Part shown: piece after piece, positions 6,435 through 8,327 of the stretch
Layout: every line of letters starts with the position of its first letter
Numbering within the stretch: position 1 is the stretch's first letter
Source of the DNA: Deltaproteobacteria bacterium
Lineage (GTDB): Bacteria; Desulfobacterota; Binatia; Binatales; Binataceae
Direction: 5' to 3'
Assembly (NCBI GenBank): GCA_021780585.1
Contig: JAJXYM010000115.1
Span: forward strand, 1-8,327
Length of the DNA: 8,327 nt
Translations under genes and position numbers: made by a program
Notes under the pieces: generated by a model
What the model was told of the DNA's origin: nothing
What the model saw: the letters and a program-made list of their open reading frames with translations, nothing else
Database searches by the model: none

Positions 6435-6707
6435 ATGATTAGCGACACGCAAATCGACGCCCTCGCCACCCATCTCGTGCGCGGCCTGATCGCGCGCGGC
6501 TCGATCAAGCCCAAGGCCGACGAAAAAGAATTGGTCGCGTGCGTGGTCGAACTGATGTCGGCGAATTTTGAGACCGAGGCGCAAATCGACGACGAGGCCG
6601 AGCGGATGGCGGCGGAGCAGGCGCGCAAGGATCCGCGCCTCGACGTCACGCGGTTGCGCGGGATGATTCGCAATCGCCTGGCCGAGAAAAAGGGCTTCAC
6701 GTTGTGA
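6435..6707 (+). CDS. DUF507 family protein (first of a tandem pair)
   Basis: This 90-residue, highly charged, apparently all-helical protein has no signal peptide or membrane segment. Its pattern fits the DUF507 family of small bacterial proteins of unknown function. An N-terminal helix pair (DTQIDALATHLVRGLIARG) is followed by an acidic middle (ETEAQIDDEAERMAAEQ) and the conserved closing segment RGMIRNRLAEKKGFTL. No catalytic or metal-binding motif is visible. It starts at ATG 6435, just after a TATAAT box and without a Shine-Dalgarno sequence. A second, divergent DUF507 gene follows after 40 nt, so the two are probably co-expressed and may form a heteromeric complex (inference). Family call fairly sure; function unknown. 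Confidence 0.8.
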   Translation: MISDTQIDALATHLVRGLIARGSIKPKADEKELVACVVELMSANFETEAQIDDEAERMAAEQARKDPRLDVTRLRGMIRNRLAEKKGFTL

Positions 6708-6747
6708 CATACCGGCCATATCGACATGCGGCGGGAAGGGTTTCGCG

Positions 6748-7026
6748 ATGAAGCTCAGCGAAGCGCGGACGCTCTATCTGGCGCGCGAATCGCTGGCGAA
6801 GCTGCGCGACGAGGGTCTCGCCGAAATCCCGAATTTCGCGGTCGCGCTGCGCCATGCGCGCGAAATTATCGAGGGATGGAGCGAGCAGGGCGATGCGATC
6901 GACGCGGCCGCGCGCCGCAAAATCGCGTCAATCAAGCGCGGCATCGTCGAGGGCAGTCCGGAGTGGAATATTCTATACCGGCGCTATCGCGAAGAAGAAT
7001 TGCGCAAGCGCGGTCCGCAACGCTGA
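6748..7026 (+). CDS. DUF507 family protein (second of a tandem pair)
   Basis: This 92-residue, charged, helical, soluble protein is a second DUF507 member, clearly different from the one upstream. It begins MKLSEARTLYLARESL and carries the ARRKIASIKRGIVEGSPEWNIL segment and the YREEELRKRG end that I associate with one branch of the family. The upstream copy has the other type of C-terminus (KKGFTL). A good ribosome binding site (GGGAAGGG, 6733-6740, 7 nt before the ATG) and the 40-nt gap suggest expression on the same transcript as the first copy. An ATG at 6726 opens a different frame that runs into cyaY and is not this gene. The function is not known. Two diverged neighbouring copies suggest a stable pair of partners rather than a fresh duplication. 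Confidence 0.8.
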   Translation: MKLSEARTLYLARESLAKLRDEGLAEIPNFAVALRHAREIIEGWSEQGDAIDAAARRKIASIKRGIVEGSPEWNILYRRYREEELRKRGPQR

Positions 7027-7060
7027 GCGCGCCGACCGAAGCGGAGAGTAACCGTCACCA

Positions 7061-7082
7061 ACCAGCCGCGCGGCGCGGTGGT
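7061..7082 (+). other. Stem-loop between the second DUF507 gene and cyaY
   Basis: ACCA and CCGCG (7061-7070, with one bulged G) pair with CGCGG and TGGT (7074-7082) around a CGG loop, giving 9 bp. There is no T-run. It may be an RNA processing or attenuation structure within the DUF507-cyaY transcript, or chance. Confidence 0.3.
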
Positions 7083-7127
7083 CCGTGGCCGCTCCCGGTC
7101 GGATCATCAGGTGGACAATCTTTGATC

Positions 7128-7451
7128 ATGGACCAGGCCGAATTCGCCAAACGAGCCGACGAATGCCTCGGGCGGATCGCGCGATGGCTGGAGACGCTCG
7201 ATCCCGACGAGGTCGATTACGCGACCGGCGACGGCGCCGTGACGATCGAATTTCCCGACGGCGGCAAATTCATCGTCAGTCGCCAATCGGCGACCGGGCA
7301 AATCTGGCTGGCCGCCGGCGCGAGCGGCCGCCATTACGACTGGAACGCCTCCACCGGATGGCGCGACGACAAGGACGGCCACGACCTTTTCGCGCGGCTG
7401 GCGGAAGTGATCTCGGAGAAGATCGGGCATCCTGTTGAATTTGTCGATTGA
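7128..7451 (+). CDS. cyaY: Frataxin-like iron donor protein CyaY
   Basis: This 107-residue protein matches the frataxin/CyaY family in length (E. coli 106) and layout. An N-terminal acidic helix (residues 3-30, with Asp11, Glu12, Glu22, Asp25, Asp27, Glu28, Asp30) provides the iron-binding ridge. A beta sheet follows, containing FPDGGKFIVSRQ, the hallmark QIWLA (Trp60) and GRHYDW. A final helix (DLFARLAEVISEKIG) and the end strand VEF complete the fold. CyaY/frataxin binds ferrous iron and modulates Fe-S cluster assembly with the IscS desulfurase. The usual Asn of the 'NRQ' motif is Ser51 here. ATG 7128 is used, but an in-frame TTG at 7122 lies 6 nt after AGGTGGA (7109-7115) and could be the real start. 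No isc or suf gene is nearby. It may share a transcript with the DUF507 pair, 101 nt upstream. Confidence 0.88.
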   Translation: MDQAEFAKRADECLGRIARWLETLDPDEVDYATGDGAVTIEFPDGGKFIVSRQSATGQIWLAAGASGRHYDWNASTGWRDDKDGHDLFARLAEVISEKIGHPVEFVD

Positions 7452-7872
7452 CGACGCAAGACGCTCTCGCGGGGACGTCGGATCGGCCTGCCGGCGCCGG
7501 GCCAGGAGCTTGCCCCCGCGGCGGCGCCAGATAGGGCGCCAGCGCATTCGAAACGGGATCGGAGTGATGCTCTGCGCGCCAGGTTAAATCCGCAGGCGAC
7601 TGCGGATCATCCGTTCCTGGGCGCTGACTGATCTTCGGCTAAGATGTGCGCTGAAATACGCCAGTAATTATCGCTTAGCCCGAGATTGCGCCAATCACGC
7701 CATTGGCGAGTGGAGCGTCGTTGGAGATTTGCAAGCTTCCGCCGCCACCCGAGGCGCCAGCGACAGCGCCCGTGCTCGAATTGCCGGCAATGTAGAAATT
7801 CTCGTCGGCCGAACGAACTGCCCGCCGGGCTCGAAGCCTTGCAATAATCCCATGGTTGGCTAGAGTGATCGA
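7452..7872. other. Long non-coding stretch rich in stem-loops
   Basis: No convincing gene covers the 420 nt between cyaY and the groES control region. It holds several inverted repeats. CCTG-CCGG-CG-CCGG with closing CAGG (7487-7506) is a possible end for the cyaY transcript. GGCGCC twice (7523-7528 and 7535-7540) lies within an 8-bp direct repeat GGCGCCAG. There is a nested double hairpin at 7576-7624. ATCTT/AAGAT occurs near 7630-7645. CGCCAAT (7689-7695) pairs perfectly with ATTGGCG (7702-7708). No tRNA or known riboswitch is recognised. The right half also contains an open minus-strand frame, listed separately. Confidence 0.5.
7576..7624. other. Nested double hairpin, possible small RNA or terminator
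   Basis: The outer arms GCGCCAGG (7576-7583) and CCTGGGCGC (7616-7624) pair over 8 bp with one bulged G. Inside, ATCCGCA (7588-7594) pairs perfectly with TGCGGAT (7601-7607) around GGCGAC. The structure stands 125 nt after cyaY and 250 nt before the CIRCE element. No poly-T follows, and no RNA family is recognised. Confidence 0.35.
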
Positions 7873-7899
7873 TTGGCGCTCGCTCTTGGAGAGTGCCAA
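7675..7899 (-). CDS. Doubtful small Gly-rich open frame or gene remnant
   Basis: The minus strand is open for 74 codons from TTG at 7899 to TAA at 7675. The first half is basic (IARLRARRAVR). The second half is unusually protein-like for a shadow frame: FYIAGNSSTGAVAGASGGGG, then LQISNDAPLANGVIGAISG. Against it being a gene: the TTG start has no ribosome binding site, it overlaps the right arm of the CIRCE operator, and the frame is opposite to all neighbours. It could be the worn 3' end of an older gene or a chance frame. No family is recognised. Confidence 0.2.
   Translation of the reverse strand: MALSKSERQSITLANHGIIARLRARRAVRSADENFYIAGNSSTGAVAGASGGGGSLQISNDAPLANGVIGAISG
7873..7899. promoter_or_regulatory. 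CIRCE element (HrcA repressor operator) upstream of groES
   Basis: TTGGCGCTC (7873-7881), a 9-nt spacer (7882-7890) and GAGTGCCAA (7891-7899) reproduce the CIRCE layout TTAGCACTC-N9-GAGTGCTAA. Three of the 18 arm positions differ from consensus, and the two arms differ from perfect symmetry at one position. CIRCE is bound by HrcA, which represses groESL until heat stress. It directly abuts the -35 box of the groES promoter, so bound HrcA would block RNA polymerase. The hrcA gene itself is not in the window. Confidence 0.85.
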
Positions 7900-7927
7900 T
7901 TGACAAATCGGAACTCGTGGTTACGTT
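7900..7927 (+). promoter_or_regulatory. groESL promoter (consensus -35 box)
   Basis: TTGACA (7900-7905) is a perfect sigma70 -35 hexamer starting at the base after the CIRCE arm. The best -10 candidate is TACGTT (7922-7927) at 16 nt, which matches poorly (three of six). Transcription would begin near 7934, giving a leader of nearly 60 nt with a small hairpin (CCCGG-GGAT-CCGGG, 7939-7952) followed by an A-rich run. Confidence 0.6.
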
Positions 7928-7972
7928 TCGCGCGCAAACCCGGGGATCCGGGAAATAAAAAAACCAAGTCAC

Positions 7973-7979
7973 AAGGAGG
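7973..7979 (+). promoter_or_regulatory. groES ribosome binding site with long spacing
   Basis: AAGGAGG is an almost complete anti-16S match but lies 12 nt before the ATG at 7992, longer than the usual 5-9 nt. No in-frame start lies nearer, and the MKIRPLGDR start is the family norm, so the ATG is not in doubt. Confidence 0.7.
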
Positions 7980-7991
7980 CTATCGGTCCCC

Positions 7992-8282
7992 ATGAAAATC
8001 AGACCGTTGGGCGATCGGATTCTGGTCAAGCGGATCAAAGAGGAAGAGAAGACCAAGGGCGGAATCATCATTCCGGATACCGCCAAGGAAAAGCCGCAGG
8101 AAGGCAAGGTTGTCGCTGTGGGGAAGGGCAAGATGACCGAGGAGGGCAAGCTTCTCACCCCCGACGTCAAGGCCGGCGACCGGATTCTGTTCGGCAAGTA
8201 CTCCGGCAGCGAGGTCAAGCTGGAGGGCGAAGAGCATCTGATTCTGCGCGAGGACGATATCCTGGGCGTGCTCGAGGGCTGA
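7992..8282 (+). CDS. groES: Co-chaperonin GroES
   Basis: This 96-residue protein is a full-length GroES (Hsp10). Seven copies form the lid on the GroEL ring and close the folding chamber for ATP-dependent protein folding in the cytoplasm. It starts with the family signature MKIRPLGDRILVKR. The mobile loop (about residues 17-33) contains GGIIIPD, whose hydrophobic Ile25-Ile27 contact GroEL. The conserved GKVVAVGKG, VKAGDRILFGKYSG and the C-terminal EEHLILREDDILGVLEG follow. No domain is missing or added. It is first in a groES-groEL operon, controlled by a CIRCE operator and a strong -35 box upstream; a ribosome binding site for the next gene lies 32 nt after its stop. Confidence 0.97.
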   Translation: MKIRPLGDRILVKRIKEEEKTKGGIIIPDTAKEKPQEGKVVAVGKGKMTEEGKLLTPDVKAGDRILFGKYSGSEVKLEGEEHLILREDDILGVLEG

Positions 8283-8314
8283 ACCGGAGCCAGCGCCAAC
8301 CAACTTAGCGTAGC

Positions 8315-8327
8315 GAGGAGATCATCA
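8315..8327 (+). promoter_or_regulatory. Ribosome binding site and probable first base of groEL
   Basis: GAGGAG (8315-8320) is followed by ATCATC and a final A at 8327. A TG just beyond the window would make an ATG at ideal 6-nt spacing. Given groES immediately upstream, this gene is almost certainly groEL, though none of its coding sequence is visible. Confidence 0.65.

Noticed and set aside
6726..7127. A long N-terminal extension of the CyaY frame
   Set aside because: It overlaps the second DUF507 gene, is Arg/Ala-rich, and the frataxin domain begins exactly at the residues after 7128.
7452..7872. tRNA, known riboswitch or CRISPR repeat in the long gap
   Set aside because: No acceptor-stem/T-loop pattern, no regularly spaced repeats and no recognised riboswitch core were found by eye.

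Overview
The window is GC-rich, mostly one-strand bacterial chromosome with housekeeping content. I see no insertion sequence, CRISPR array, tRNA or rRNA. The lineage is an inference. A GAF-type nitrogen PTS enzyme I, two adjacent DUF507 genes, a GroES of ordinary bacterial type and high GC would fit a Deltaproteobacteria-like or Binatota-like soil or environmental bacterium. No marker gene here settles it, and the frataxin gene is less expected in such a group.

Layout, all genes on the + strand: (1) the last 39 codons of an alpha/beta hydrolase; (2) a two-gene unit with an exported cyclophilin-type peptidyl-prolyl isomerase, then 11 nt later a PHP-domain metal-dependent phosphoesterase; (3) a 219-nt gap holding a palindrome of the widely dispersed 'GLDPRV' type and a sigma70-like promoter, then ptsP; (4) a partly AT-rich gap with a promoter and a possible operator, then a membrane-anchored radical SAM protein with a B12-binding-like N-terminal fold, closed by a strong hairpin terminator; (5) a near-perfect -10 box a few bases before the first of two DUF507 genes, followed by a cyaY/frataxin gene; (6) about 420 nt rich in stem-loops with no convincing gene; (7) a CIRCE (HrcA) operator abutting a consensus -35 box, groES, and the ribosome binding site of what is almost certainly groEL, whose first base is the last base of the window.

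The functions are protein folding (PPIase, GroES), phosphotransfer signalling (PtsP), Fe-S or iron chemistry (CyaY, radical SAM) and unassigned proteins (PHP, DUF507 pair). The genes do not form one pathway. The most novel parts are the membrane-tethered radical SAM enzyme, the DUF507 pair next to frataxin with what looks like a near-leaderless promoter, and the structured non-coding stretch before groES.
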